From Bos javanicus (Eukaryota > Chordata > Mammalia > Artiodactyla > Bovidae): DNA of 64,000 bases. The stretch spans positions 53,580,829 through 53,644,828 of the forward strand of contig NC_083880.1 in NCBI RefSeq assembly GCF_032452875.1, read 5' to 3'. A program made the position numbers and the translations under genes. Shown here one piece after another: positions 1 to 10,166 of the stretch. The notes under the pieces are model-generated. The model had not been told where the DNA came from. It saw nothing but the letters and a program-made list of their open reading frames with translations, and searched no databases. How positions within the stretch are numbered: the stretch's first letter is position 1; each line of letters opens with the position of its first letter.

Positions 1-1745
1 CAAAAAATAAAAACAAAGGGACATTTAAAATCTCAAGTGGAAAACTACGTGATATCTGTCTATCCGGATTTATATATGTCTCAGCGTGTGTCTTTGTCTT
101 TGGATACTACTGCTAAGGTTAATTTGTAGACAAGCTCTAATTTAATTGACCTAAAGAAAAGTAAGCACTTGCAAATCAAACAATTTTAAATTCAAGAGAA
201 ATTAAACTAAATGAATTTCAGGTTCACACGAACTGGGAAATAATCAGTATTAAATTAATACCTGGTATTAATGCTTGTCTGTTAATCTAATTAATATAGA
301 CATGTCTTAAGGTTCATCAACATTGAGTAATACTTTTATTGTGCTTAGGTTTAATGTAGACTAAATATGATCTTATTGTATCTGTTACAAATTTGTCAGC
401 AAAGGAAGTAACTCAGTGTGAAGCAACTTTTAAAGAAAGAAAATGTAAATGAGATAAGAACTTTGGGTGATTTTTGTTTCCCAATCTACAGAGTGCTGGC
501 ATAAAGGACAGTTCATGTTTGCTTAAGGAATGTAAGATGTATGTTTTTAATAAAGAGGTATAAGAAATGGAGTTACATTTTATTAAGGGAAAAGGAAGTA
601 AGTCTCACAGGTGGCTGTCTCTGAATGGACAAAGTGGTGGATACAGAAAGTGAAAAAAAAAAGTTTGTGGAATGTGGACCCCGAGAAAAGTTTTCTAATA
701 TATTGAACTGCCTTTGAATATTTTTATTGCAAATAACTACTATTTCACTGTGAATATAAGCTTGTAACAGACTGGAATTTGGTTTTCTCTCTTTGTTAAG
801 AGAACAAAATTTTCTTGGAATGCAGCTTTTGATAATAGACTATGTGAATTTCTTTGCCTTTAAGTGATTTCTATTTGTTTTTTTAAATCTTTTGTTTGGT
901 AAAATAAATATCATTTCATAATGATCTATGAATACTATGGCACAGATAAAACTCATTCTGCTTCTACAAACATTAACCCCTCTTTGTCAGTCTTTTGCTA
1001 TCCTGATATCCTTGAAACATGGCCACAGTCTGTTCCTAAATCAGGGAATTTAGAATCAATAAAAAATGGCTGTGATTAAATAGTCAGGGCTATTGTTGTA
1101 GCCACACGTTCTGGGAAACAAACTCACTCAGAAGGACAATGCAGATAGTGGAGTGCAGTTTATTACACCGGCAGGCCCAAGGCAGAGTCTCCTCTTAGCC
1201 AAGGACCCCGACCAGCATTTGTGAAAATCTTTTATACCCCATGTGTACGTGTCGGAACCCACCACTCCAAATTCCTTGAGACTTACATAAACCAAGGAAA
1301 ATACAATCCCAATAACCCCATCATTCACGTGCTATGTGCTCATGTGCTCAGTCAAACAGTTAGCCAATAATCAATAAACCCGAGGTTACACTCCGATTGA
1401 CACAGAAAAATTTATTGCCTGTCTGGAGGAAGGGGTGATTAATGTACGTTTTCTCTTAGGCGATGAGTAACTTAGATATGATCTTCAAGGTTCCCCTGTC
1501 TGGAGGGGGTCTTATCCTTCCTTCTGTCGTTGTTTTCATAGGCACTAAACACAGAGTTCAGAGTCCATTGGAAAGGTGGCTGAGCATGATCAGCATGAAC
1601 AGGCCTAAGATGGAGTCCAGGCCCTATGAATTCCTTCTTCACTATCAGAAATCCAAGAAAGTTGTTTGGCTTTTCCTAGCTCCCTGACAAACTTCATTTT
1701 TTTATTTGATGAAATAAAGCCTTTCCTGACTTCAGGATGTCATAA
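1..1745 (+). mobile_element. Class I ERV internal sequence, copy A (clipped by window edge)
   Basis: AT-rich non-coding sequence that aligns block by block, same strand and order, with about 51.9-54.6 kb. Matching blocks include 160-310 with 51900-52027, 365-470 with 52770-52860, 484-640 with 53172-53330, 760-870 with 54150-54270, 900-1090 with 54290-54490 and 1665-1745 with 54515-54600. Copy B connects to a gag-like fragment and a 3' LTR, so copy A is inferred to be interior sequence of the same ERV family. Copy A lacks about 600 bp present in copy B (53.54-54.15 kb) and is interrupted by a solo LTR. No coding potential is visible. Confidence 0.6.
1094..1641 (-). mobile_element. Solo LTR, class I ERV type, inside ERV copy A
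   Basis: A 548-bp insertion absent from the paralogous site at about 54.50 kb. It is bounded by TG...CA and flanked by the 4-bp duplication CTAT (1090-1093 and 1642-1645), a length typical of gammaretrovirus-like (class I) integration. On the minus strand it carries AATAAA-type signals near its 3' half (complement of the tttatta around 1158-1165), which sets the orientation. No internal viral genes accompany it, so it is a recombined solo LTR. Confidence 0.65.
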
Positions 1746-1849
1746 AAGAAAACATGTTAATAACTATTTGTGATACATCAGCAGAGTGGAGGCATTTTTG
1801 CCTTTAAGCCATGAAGTTATTCTTTAGAGCTGACACCCATGGGGGAGTT

Positions 1850-2060
1850 TACTCTGTGCCCTGCTGGGTGGAAAAACCACAGGCTTAGGTTGCAGATAGA
1901 TCCAGATTCAAATCCTGTCTCCAAGTTACTGTGTGGCCTTGGGAAACTTACCTAAGCTCTCTGAGCCTCAGTTTTCTTAACTGCTGAGTGTAAGAAGTAA
2001 CAACTATCATGAAGAATTATGAGGGTTTGCTGAGATACGTTACGGAGTCCAAGTTCATAC
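1850..2060 (+). repeat. MIR SINE fragment
   Basis: Contains the diverged MIR core: 'caaatcctgtctcc...gtgtggccttggg' followed by a 'ctgagcctcagtttt' block. This is an ancient mammalian tRNA-derived SINE; the high divergence is as expected. Confidence 0.6.
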
Positions 2061-2071
2061 CACTCACTGCA

Positions 2072-2226
2072 TGTTGTTCAGTCACTAAGTTGTATCTGAC
2101 TCTTGTGACCCCATGGACTGCAGCACACCCAGGTTCCTCTGTCGTCTACTATCTCCCAGAGTTATCTCAAGTTCATATCTGTTGAGCTGGTGATGCTATT
2201 CAACCATATCATTTCTCATCCTTCCC
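2072..2226 (-). mobile_element. BovB 3'-end fragment
   Basis: Begins with the complement of the BovB tail (gttgttcagtcactaag) and continues with the antisense 3' region through the 'ggtgatgctattcaacc' block. It stops abruptly where an LTR-like sequence starts at 2227, with no BovB continuation after that LTR. It is 5'-truncated. Confidence 0.7.
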
Positions 2227-2755
2227 TGTCGGAATGGCAGGCCAATAAATAGATGAGTACTGGGGCAAGGAATAGCAACTTTATTCAGAAAGCCAGCAGA
2301 TCAAGGAGAGGGCAGACTCCTATCCCAAAGAACTATCTTGTCTGAATTAGAATTCAGACTTCTTTTATACTCAGAGGGGAGGCGCTAAAGTTGAAAATTT
2401 CCGGGTTCCAGTTACCTCCTATGTGTGTGCATATGTTAGTTGCTCATTTGTGTCCGACTCTTTGCAACCCCGTGGACTGTAGCCTGCCAGGCTCCTCTGT
2501 CCATGGAGTTCTCCACGCAAGAATACTGCAGTGGGTAGTCATTTGGGCTGTGTTAATTTCTTCCTTCCGGCAGCTATTCACAAGTAGGCCTGGTCAAGAT
2601 GTTTTCTATGAGTTAAACAAAGGTATTTTAGCTTAATGCTCATTCCTTTGGAGGCAGGGTTCCCAGAGATGTGCCATTATGCATAATTTAAGCTTATAGA
2701 CCATATCCCTTTAATGATTAACTTGTAATAGAATACAAAGATTCTTCCTGTTACA
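2227..2755 (-). mobile_element. Probable ERV LTR (boundaries tentative)
   Basis: The segment begins TGTCGGAATGGC and ends TTCCTGTTACA on the + strand, so it has TG...CA ends. It contains 'aataaatag' near the left end and a TATA-like 'cttttatactc' at 2363, read here as a minus-strand LTR. I could not match flanking hexamers (cttccc versus ggtatt), so one boundary may be wrong or a flank was lost. A SINE fragment sits inside it. Confidence 0.45.
2425..2545 (-). mobile_element. Bov-tA SINE fragment inside the LTR
   Basis: Antisense Bov-tA body: 'tgtccgactctttgcaacc', 'tggactgtagcctgccaggctcctctgtcc' in two pieces, and 'gcaagaatactgcagtgggt'. The tRNA-like head is missing. Confidence 0.75.
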
Positions 2756-3475
2756 GGTATTACACTTAAAGCTCCCAGTCCAGTGTCCCCAGCTTTCCTT
2801 TTACCTTTCCCTCTTTTCTTTAAGGTCATCAGCTCTTGCTGAATTCCTAGTCTTCTGCTCTGTTATTGTCTGGTAACAGGAAATGTATGTTACAAAAGCA
2901 TCTCCTTCCTATGCTCCACAGGGGCCTTGGAAAAGATGGTCAGGCAGAGGAGTTCTGCGTTTTCTCCTGCTGAATAAGAGTCTGCCTTTGTTCTGCTGGT
3001 CCTTTATTAATTTCAACAATTTCTATCGAATGCCTCTTCTAGACCAGGCTCTTTACCAGGCTCTGGGCTACAGTGGGAACAGGGCACCCAGGTTGATTCT
3101 TGGAGGTGTATCAGCTAGGGTTCCTGTTCGCTGGGCTGGGTATCTTCCATTTCCCCTCCAGATCCATCTTCATCTCTCTGTCTGTTCTGAAAGGCTGACC
3201 ACATCACAGGCTCCATTGCTGTCTGGCATCTTATTGGACTCAGCTGTTGGCCCACTGGGGAGAGTTCAGAGACAGGGAGATGAGTGAGGTTGGAGGTTTG
3301 GATTCTTCTGGACTGCCTCCCACCCCCCAGAAAGCCACAGCTCCTTATAAATCATCTTTCTCTAATTTCTGCACTTTTAACCATTTGAGCCTCATCTCCT
3401 CTTGGGTTTAGGGTCTTGAGTTACTGCACCATCCCCTGTGCTTTCCTCACATCTACACTTTTGAATAAAACCTTT
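2756..3475. other. No gene recognised
   Basis: Unique-looking sequence. A 134-codon frame at 2883-3287 (+) shows no family features and no splice or start context I can defend. Nothing else is supported here. Confidence 0.5.
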
Positions 3476-4200
3476 TCAAGTACCTCCTATTGATATTTGA
3501 GTCATCGTGATTTGAGAAGTCCCTCTGTTTTCTGCTGGAGTCTGACTCAGTTGCAAATAATAAACATCCACACTGGCTCTGATGTACATTAAGAAAGGAG
3601 AATTGCTCACATTCAAAACATTCACTGAATTTCTATTCTGTGTGAAATTCATGGTGGTATCTATTGAGAGTTGAATTGTAGTTAAAGGTTTCTCCATGTT
3701 GATTACATTCAAAAGAATTTTTTCCAATATAAAATCTCTGATATGCCATGAGGTGTATAACTTTTTTTTTGAAAAAGGTTGTCCATGATGATTACATTCA
3801 TAAGGTTTCTGCCCTGTATGAATGCTATGACACTCACGAGATGTGACTTCTGGCTCTAGGCTTCTCACTTTGATGGTGTTCACAGGACTTCTCATTCTGG
3901 TATGGATCCTTGTTTGGTTAAGAGGTGAGCTATCATTGATTCCTCCCCAACCCCAGATTCATTACTTTAAGAGCAGATGTCTTCACAGGGAATTCCAAGG
4001 TGTATGATGAAGTTTGAATTTTGACTGGAAGCTCTCACTCAGTGGGTATATTCAGGGTTTTAATCCAACATGAATGAACCAGGACAGAACCATCTTTCAT
4101 CTTTGTTACAAGCAGATGACTTCATCCACATATAATTTGCCTCATGATCCACCACATCTAGATTATGATTCAAATTCATTCTAAGTGCATCGCATTGATG
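3476..4200 (-). pseudogene. Degenerate C2H2 (KRAB-type) zinc-finger pseudogene fragment
   Basis: The minus-strand frame at 3476-3895 shows a linker plus finger start (HTGQKPYEC, normal family form HTGEKPYEC). Further finger debris in other frames includes 'KNSFECNQHGETFNYNSTLNR' in two halves around 3660-3740 and a later 'SECFECEQFSF'-like half-finger. The paired cysteines and histidines are only partly kept: the second histidine pair is lost in several units, and frameshifts and stops break the array. No KRAB box is visible. Known family role: DNA-binding repressors of large tandem clusters. Here it is a decayed fragment of unknown parent; it could be a retrocopy or an old cluster remnant. 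The upper boundary (about 4200) is a guess. Confidence 0.65.
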
Positions 4201-4247
4201 GGGGATTTATTTTTTAGAGAAGTAAGTATGGAGGTTAAACCAACAGG

Positions 4248-5363
4248 TGCATGCGTGTGTGCTCAGTCACTTCAGTTGTGTCTGACTCTTTACAACCCTA
4301 TATGCCAGAGTCCAGCTCCAGCAGCCAGGGATTCAACCTGAAGGGGTAAGCGGTGTCGGCGAGAGAGAAACTGAGGCAGCCTCTCAGTTTTCTTGGACTG
4401 CCTGTTTATTTCAAGCTTATGATTCTCTTTTATACTTTTACAAAAGCATTAGGTCAGAGGTTTGATATTTTAGTTCCCATGGACCTAGATTTATTTTTCT
4501 CCAAAAATCATTGTTGCCCCTCAAAAGGAGTTCCTTCCTCAGTGATTCCCTTATCTACTTTTTCTCATGTGTCCTTGTGAATACACTGTAACTCATGCTA
4601 ATGTCTGGGCTGCATACCACATTCCTCAGTTTAATTCTTGTCTTTCTAAGTCCTGTTTGCCCCTAGTATCCTAAGCTCACTATTTCTTAGAAGGGGCTTC
4701 TACCTAATAATATCTCTAAAGTCCCTAATTTCTATAAGCTATAGTAGAATATGCTAACACTACAGCAATCCTTAAATCTTTAGCTTCTAACTATTTTAAT
4801 TATTCCTAAGCCCTAAATTCAGCAAACTCCTTTGCCACAAACTTTTCTCACAAATGGGCTTCAGATAGCAATCCCTCCCATGGCCTCAAGCTGCGGCCTG
4901 TGTGCTCACCCTAGAACACTTTTTTGTAAAAGTCCTTGAACAAATGTCAGTGATTAACTTTATGGATTATTCTTTGAGCACAGCTGCAGAAGGCTTTATG
5001 CCTTCTCATGCTCCTCTCAAAAACAATAAGCACCTTAATATTCTCTTCAGTCAACTCAGCCGAGGAAAGGGAAAAACAAGTCAGAATCACAAAGCCTAAC
5101 TCCTTCATTCCGGGTCCATGCCTACAGAACAAAGGGAGGGGGTTTAGGGCCGTGCCTCTATTTTGTCAGTAATGCCTAACGTGGCTCCCAACACCTATGG
5201 ACTGTAGCCTTCCAGGCTCCTCAGTCCATGGGATTCTCCAGGCAAGAATATTGGAATGGATTACTATGCCCCTCTTCAGGGGATCTTCCCAACCCAGGAA
5301 TTGAACCTGCATCTCTTGCATTGCAGGCAGATTCTTTACTAACTGAGCCACCAGGGAAGCCCT
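4248..5363 (-). mobile_element. Bov-tA SINE split by an LTR
   Basis: Antisense SINE in two parts, 4248-4302 (3' body) and 5194-5363 (rest plus tRNA-like head ending 'gagccaccagggaagccc'). The two halves join precisely if the intervening LTR is removed, because the sequence then reads across 'acaaccctatggactg'. Confidence 0.8.
4303..5193 (-). mobile_element. Solo LTR, ERVK (class II) type
   Basis: An 891-bp insertion whose minus strand begins TGTTGGGAGCCACGTTAGG and ends in ...GGACTCTGGCA. It interrupts a SINE and is flanked by a 6-bp duplication, CCTATA (4297-4302) versus CCTATG (5194-5199), with one mismatch; CCTATG is the SINE's own sequence. Six-base duplications fit class II (betaretrovirus-like) integration. 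No internal region is present. Confidence 0.75.
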
Positions 5364-5365
5364 CA

Positions 5366-5731
5366 CACCAACATGTTTTCCAACATTCTCACCTTGGTCT
5401 GGATTTTCCTGTAAGAGAACATCTCTGGGGTGGAAAGCTCACCTGTTCTATTGTCAGTCTGTCAAGTCATCATCTTTTCAAAAAAAGTCATAAGCTGTTC
5501 TTTATGAGTCTTTCAGTGTTATGAAGGAATAGACACATCTTCATAAACGTTTTACCAGAAGGTGGGCTCCTTGGTTTTGCCATAAGGTGAGCTCTTTATA
5601 TTACAGAAATCTCACATACAAATCTTTTCCCTCTCAGGTTCTGGGAGGGAACCTGCCAGTTAGCACCTACCTCACATTTCTCACTCCTTTGTCCATAGCT
5701 CTCCTCCTTGTTTCAACTTACAGATCACATC
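5366..5731. other. No gene recognised
   Basis: Unique-looking sequence between two SINEs; nothing supportable. Confidence 0.5.
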
Positions 5732-5745
5732 TGGTTTGCTGTCTT

Positions 5746-5864
5746 TTTGTTTGTTTGTTTTTTGGATGAGCCACTTGACTTGCAGGACGTTAGTTCCCCC
5801 GACCAGGGATCGAACCTGTGCCCCCTGCATGGAGTTCTAACCACTGGATCGCCAGGAAAGTCCT
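5746..5864 (-). mobile_element. CHR SINE
   Basis: Antisense cetartiodactyl CHR element ending 'ccactggatcgccaggaaagtcc', with the 'cccgaccagggatcgaacc' B-box region. A perfect 14-bp TSD, TGGTTTGCTGTCTT, is at 5732-5745 and 5865-5878. Confidence 0.85.
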
Positions 5865-5878
5865 TGGTTTGCTGTCTT

Positions 5879-7076
5879 GGTGCTCAGTGGAGAGTAGGGT
5901 CTATAAGTCCCCAGCATCGTGCCCCTGTGGTCAGCCATCTGTTCAGTCCCTGCTGCCCCAGGTAAAATTCATGGCCACTTCTGTAAATGTTGCCAATGCC
6001 TTCTATTTGGTCCTTTCAAAGTCTTCTTGGGAAAAATCAGAGAAGGTGGATTATTTTGCAATTTATTTATTTTTGCTTATCTTGTAGTTCTTTCTGTGTT
6101 AGTTCACATTTCTTATTAATGACTATGGGCATTTCATAGCATTGATATGTCATAATTTATTCAAGCACTTGCTGTGGTATCTCAATCACTTCATAATAAA
6201 AAACAATCATTTTATAATAAAAATAATCTGTTAAGGATTTTAAAGTTTAAGCCATTTCCAAAGGAAAAGCTAGCATTTGTTTTAAAAAAAAAGAAACTTA
6301 CCAATCCTCAAAGTCTAAAACGTTTAAGAATAGATTTTGAAAGATGGGCATACCTCTTTAATGGAAAAATCCAAACTTCTGAAAATCTAAAATTTCTTTT
6401 TCTGAAAAGAAAAAGACCAAAGTCTGTCTGAGTGTACATTTCTATGACTGGATAATAATTAGATGCTTAGTACACCAAAAACTTAACTAATGAAATTAAA
6501 TGGGACAAGACATGATTGTTGCTGTCTGGGGAAAAAATTCCGGTAATTATATATTCTCCACCCAAACAAAAGGTCAGGCTGTCCTCCACTGTGAAGGCAT
6601 CACATGGGCCATTAGCTTAACATTAAGCCAGAGAAGTTCTGCCTTCAGTGTTTTGATCCATTTCAAAAGCTACTCCGAGCACCTGGCACCTTCTTCTGCC
6701 ACGTCCTGTACATACTATGCAGGGAATGGACCTCAGGAGCGTACAAACCAATGAAGCAAGTGAGCCCTTTATGAGTTAAGATGCTAAATCTGAAACACAT
6801 GGTCCTTTTATCACTTGGAATCTGCAGCTTCTGCCTCTTGTCAGGTTCCTAAAAAGCTGCTGGAAGCAAAACTTGCCAACTGAAAGCAATCTTGGAGATG
6901 GGTTTAAGTGAAACTGGTCCTCCGTCCCTGACACCAATGAAAGTGTAGGTGCTCCAGTGTCTTCTGGGGGTGGTTTAGACTCTTGCTCATCCAGGTAGCT
7001 GCGTCGTTGAGCAGTGCACCTGGGACAGTGTGCATCACACCTTATTTACACGTCTATTCTTTTTGCAGGCTTCCCG
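5879..7076. other. No gene recognised
   Basis: Unique sequence, A/T-rich at 6050-6480. The 84-codon frame at 6500-6754 has no recognisable motif. Nothing supported. Confidence 0.5.
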
Positions 7077-7090
7077 TTTTCAACAACTTT

Positions 7091-7300
7091 GTTGTTGTTT
7101 AGTCACTAAGCTATGTCTGACTCTTTGCAACCCCATGGACTGTAGCCCACCAGGCTTCTCTGTCCATGGAATTTCCCAGGCAAGAATACTGGAGTGGATT
7201 GCCATTTCCCTTTCCAGGGGATCTTCCCCACCCAGGGACTGAACCCACATCTCTTGCATTGGCAGGCAGATTCTTTACTGCTGAGCCATCAGGGAAACCA
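7091..7300 (-). mobile_element. Bov-tA SINE
   Basis: Full antisense copy from the gttgttgttt tail to the 'gagccatcagggaaacca' head. Approximate TSD 'gttttcaacaacttt' on the left and 'gttttaacaattt' on the right. Confidence 0.85.
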
Positions 7301-7302
7301 GT

Positions 7303-7440
7303 TTTAACAATTTCATCTAGATAAAATCTACATACCATAAAATTCACCCATTCTAAGTGGGTCACTGAGTTTTAGTCATTTTGCTGAGTTGTGCAATGAG
7401 CTGTTTTTACTTCTAACAGATACATGGGTTTTCTCCCCAC
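7303..7440 (-). mobile_element. Old L1 3' fragment
   Basis: Contains 'cataccataaaattcaccc' and 'gttgtgcaa', signatures of the antisense 3' region of ancient mammalian L1. Strongly diverged. Confidence 0.5.
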
Positions 7441-7465
7441 ACCAATCAGTTCTCCCGCTTACTAG

Positions 7466-7862
7466 AAACCAATCAGTTCAGTCGCTTAGTCGTGTCGGTG
7501 GACTCTTTGCGACTCCATGGACTGCAGCACACCAGGCCTCCCTGTCCATCACCAACTCCGGAGTTTACTCAAAGTCACGTCCATTGAGTCGGTGATGCCA
7601 TCCAACCATTTCATCCTCTGTCGTCCCCTTCCCCTCCTGCCTTCAATCTTTCCCAACATCAGAGTCTTTTCAAATGAGTCAGTTCTTCACATCAGCTGGC
7701 CAAAGTATTGGAGTTTCAGCTTCAGCATCAGTCCTTCCAATGAATATTCAGGACTGATTTCCTTTAGGATGGACTGGTTGGATCTCCTTGCAGTCCAAGG
7801 GACTCTCAAGAGTCCTCTCCAGCACCACAGTTCAAAAGCATCAATCCTTCCGCGCTCAGTGC
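7466..7862 (-). mobile_element. BovB 3' end
   Basis: Antisense BovB from 'cagttcagtcgcttagtcgtgtc' to the block 'cacagttcaaaagcatcaat'. The 5' part is truncated, as is usual for target-primed insertion. Confidence 0.85.
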
Positions 7863-8649
7863 CAATAGGGTGTCCTGCAAATCAATTCAATTTGTAGTTT
7901 GGCGCCTCGCCCGGCCCGCTGGGCCGCCGCTGACCTACCCCGCCTCCCCGCACCCCGCGCCCGCCCCGGGGCCTGCCCCCACCTCCTCCAGCCGCGCGCG
8001 CCCGCCCTCCCTCGCTTCCCAGCTGGGCCTGCCTGCCTGCCTGCTATGCAGGCGGCGGCGGCGGCGCGGTCCAGCCGCCCTAATGCCGGAGCCAGGCCCT
8101 AGAATGAACGGCTTCTCGCTGGGCTAGCTGTGCTGGCTCTTCTGCTGCCCGCCCTGCCCATGCCCCATCGCCGCCAAGCTGGCCTTCCTGCCGCCCGAGC
8201 CCACCTACACTGTGCTGGCGCCGGAGAAGCGCGGCCCCGGCACTCCCGCTCCGGCCTCGGCTGCTTCCACTCCTCCACCTCCGCCGCGGGCAGCAGTCCG
8301 AGGAGGAGGGCGCGGGGCCCGGCGCGTGCAGCCTGCACCTGAGCAAGCGAGCCGACTGCTCGCAGCGCTAGCTGGAAGCGGTCGAGGTCTTCTCGTGCAC
8401 CCCCGGGAACAACCAGCTAAGCTGCATGTTCGTGCGCTGCGCGCTCTCCAGCCACTACACGCTGCTCTTCTCGCACGGCAGCGCCGTGGACCTGAGCCAG
8501 ATGTGCAACTTCTACATCGGTCTGGGCTCGTGCATCAACTGCAACATCTCCTACGACCTACTCCGGCTACGGCGTCAGCTCCGTCAAGCCCGCCGAAGAA
8601 GAACCTTTATACCGACATCGACACCGCGTGGCAGGAGCTGCGCACCCGG

Positions 8650-8805
8650 AAAAATCTGCATCATTGAAATGCACAAAACTTAGCTGTCTGCCTCCCAGCA
8701 ACATCTTCTTGCTGTCTATATCAGCCTGTGATGAGCTAGCTGCAGACACTAGCTTTTCCTGGTGTGCTCTGGTATCTTACTATCTTTGGAGCATGGATTG
8801 CCATA
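8650..8805 (+). other. Extra 156-bp segment inside the ABHD17C retrocopy
   Basis: The coding homology reads ...LRTR up to 8649 and resumes at 8806 with the codons for YGV-PENV. The 156 bp between has no ABHD17 homology that I recognise and is far less GC-rich than the flanks. Its length is a multiple of three but it contains stops. It could be an extra exon or retained sequence in the parental transcript, or a later insertion; no TSD is visible. Confidence 0.6.
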
Positions 8806-9529
8806 TACGGCGTTAAGTCCCGAGAACGTCATCTTGTACGGCCAGAGCGTTGGGACGGCCTCCACGCTAGACCTGGCCTCCAGGTACGAGTGTGCTGCCG
8901 TGATTCTCCATTCGCCTCTGCATGGCGTGTGGCTTTTCCCGACAGCAGGAAAACGTACTGCTTTGACGCGTTCCCCAGCATTGAAAAGATCTCCAAAGTC
9001 ACCTCTCCCATGTTAGTTATTCACAGCACAGAGGACGAGGTCATTGACTTCTCCCACGGCCTGGCCACGTACAAGCTCTGTCCCCAGGCCGTGGAACCGC
9101 CCGGGGTTAAACGGGCTGGGCATAGTGACATAGAGCTTTACGCACAGTACCTAGGGAGACTAAAACTTCATTTCTCACGAACTTCCCAATTCCTGAAGAC
9201 GACGACTTGACATTACCTCATTGACTGTGAGCACGAGTCCTCCATGTTACATATACTTTCACTGGACGGCGGTCATGGCGTGATCACCACAAGGAAGCAC
9301 CCAGCTTTTCCGGCATCCTTATCAGACAGCCGAGGACTTCTCGGTCTTTCGTATACAGAGATTCTACCGACTCACACATCATGTTAAACGGAATAGTTGT
9401 AACTTCCAGCTTCATTGCCTTGCAGGGCGGGAATGAGAGCTGAGTGGGGGGACCACTTTCTCATGCTGTAAGAAAGGATGCTCAAAAAAAAAAAAAAAAA
9501 AAAGAAATTTATGCAGGACTCAACCTCTC

Positions 9530-9971
9530 CCTGGTGGCTTTCCCTGGTAGCTTTCCCTAGTGGCTTTCCCTGGTGGCTCAGAGGATAAAGCATCTGCCTG
9601 CAATGCAAGAGACCCGGGTTCCATCCCTGGGTTGGGAAGATCCCTGGAGAAGGAAATGGCAACCCACTTCAGTATTCTCGCCTGGAGAATCCCATGGACA
9701 GAGGAGCCTGGCGGGCTACCCTGGTGGCTCAGAGCAATCAAAGCATCTGCCTGCCGTGCAAGAGACCTGCAGCTTCCAGCCCTGGATTCATGGGTTCAGT
9801 CTATTTGTGAAGCTGTGAGTTTAACTGGAAACCATTGTGATGAAAACCCACTTGACATGTTTTCCCAAACAAATCAATTGGGAATTACTGGAACAGAGGA
9901 GCCAGCCACGGGATACAGTCCACGGGGTCGCAAAGAGTCGGACACAACTGAGCGACTTCACTTTTTCACTT
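9530..9971 (+). mobile_element. Rearranged Bov-tA SINE in the retrocopy 3' UTR
   Basis: The SINE head begins with four copies of a roughly 13-base unit (ccctggtggcttt and variants, 9530-9580), then a normal head and body to about 9713. A second partial head (ctggtggctcagagcaatcaaagc..., 9721-9767) follows, then a copy of downstream UTR sequence (9765-9893), and finally the SINE tail (9890-9971). The whole block is flanked by TCAACCTCTC at 9520-9529 and 9972-9981. Confidence 0.75.
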
Positions 9972-10166
9972 TCAACCTCTCTCCACCCGTGTTCTCAGTA
10001 TTTGACCTGCAGCTCTCTTTCAGCCACTGGATTCATGGGTTCAGTCTATTTGTGAAGCTGTGATTAGTTTAACTGGAAACCATTGTGATGAAAATTCCTT
10101 CATTTTTATTGACATGCCAATCTTTTCCCCCAAACAAATCAATTAAAGGGTAATTTACTGGAACTA
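9765..10166 (+). repeat. Direct duplication of retrocopy UTR sequence
   Basis: 9765-9895 matches 10003-10166. Both contain 'gacctgcagct', 'tggattcatgggttcagtc', 'tttgtgaagctgtga', 'aactggaaaccattgtgatg', 'caaacaaatcaatt' and 'ttactggaac'. The left copy lacks several short stretches, for example the bases around 'ttccttcatttttatt'. The right copy is in native UTR context; the left is embedded in a SINE. Confidence 0.85.

Noticed and set aside
7890..9210. ABHD12 exon, because ABHD12 neighbours GINS1 in human
   Set aside because: The readable blocks (MPEPGPRMNGFSLG, LCWLFCCPPCP, GQSVG, TEDEVIDFSHG) belong to the ABHD17 family, specifically ABHD17C, and several coding blocks are joined without introns.
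9586..9625. tRNA gene
   Set aside because: B-box-like 'gggttccatccctggg' sequences are SINE heads derived from a tRNA. No complete cloverleaf with anticodon arm; the same pattern recurs in every Bov-tA copy.
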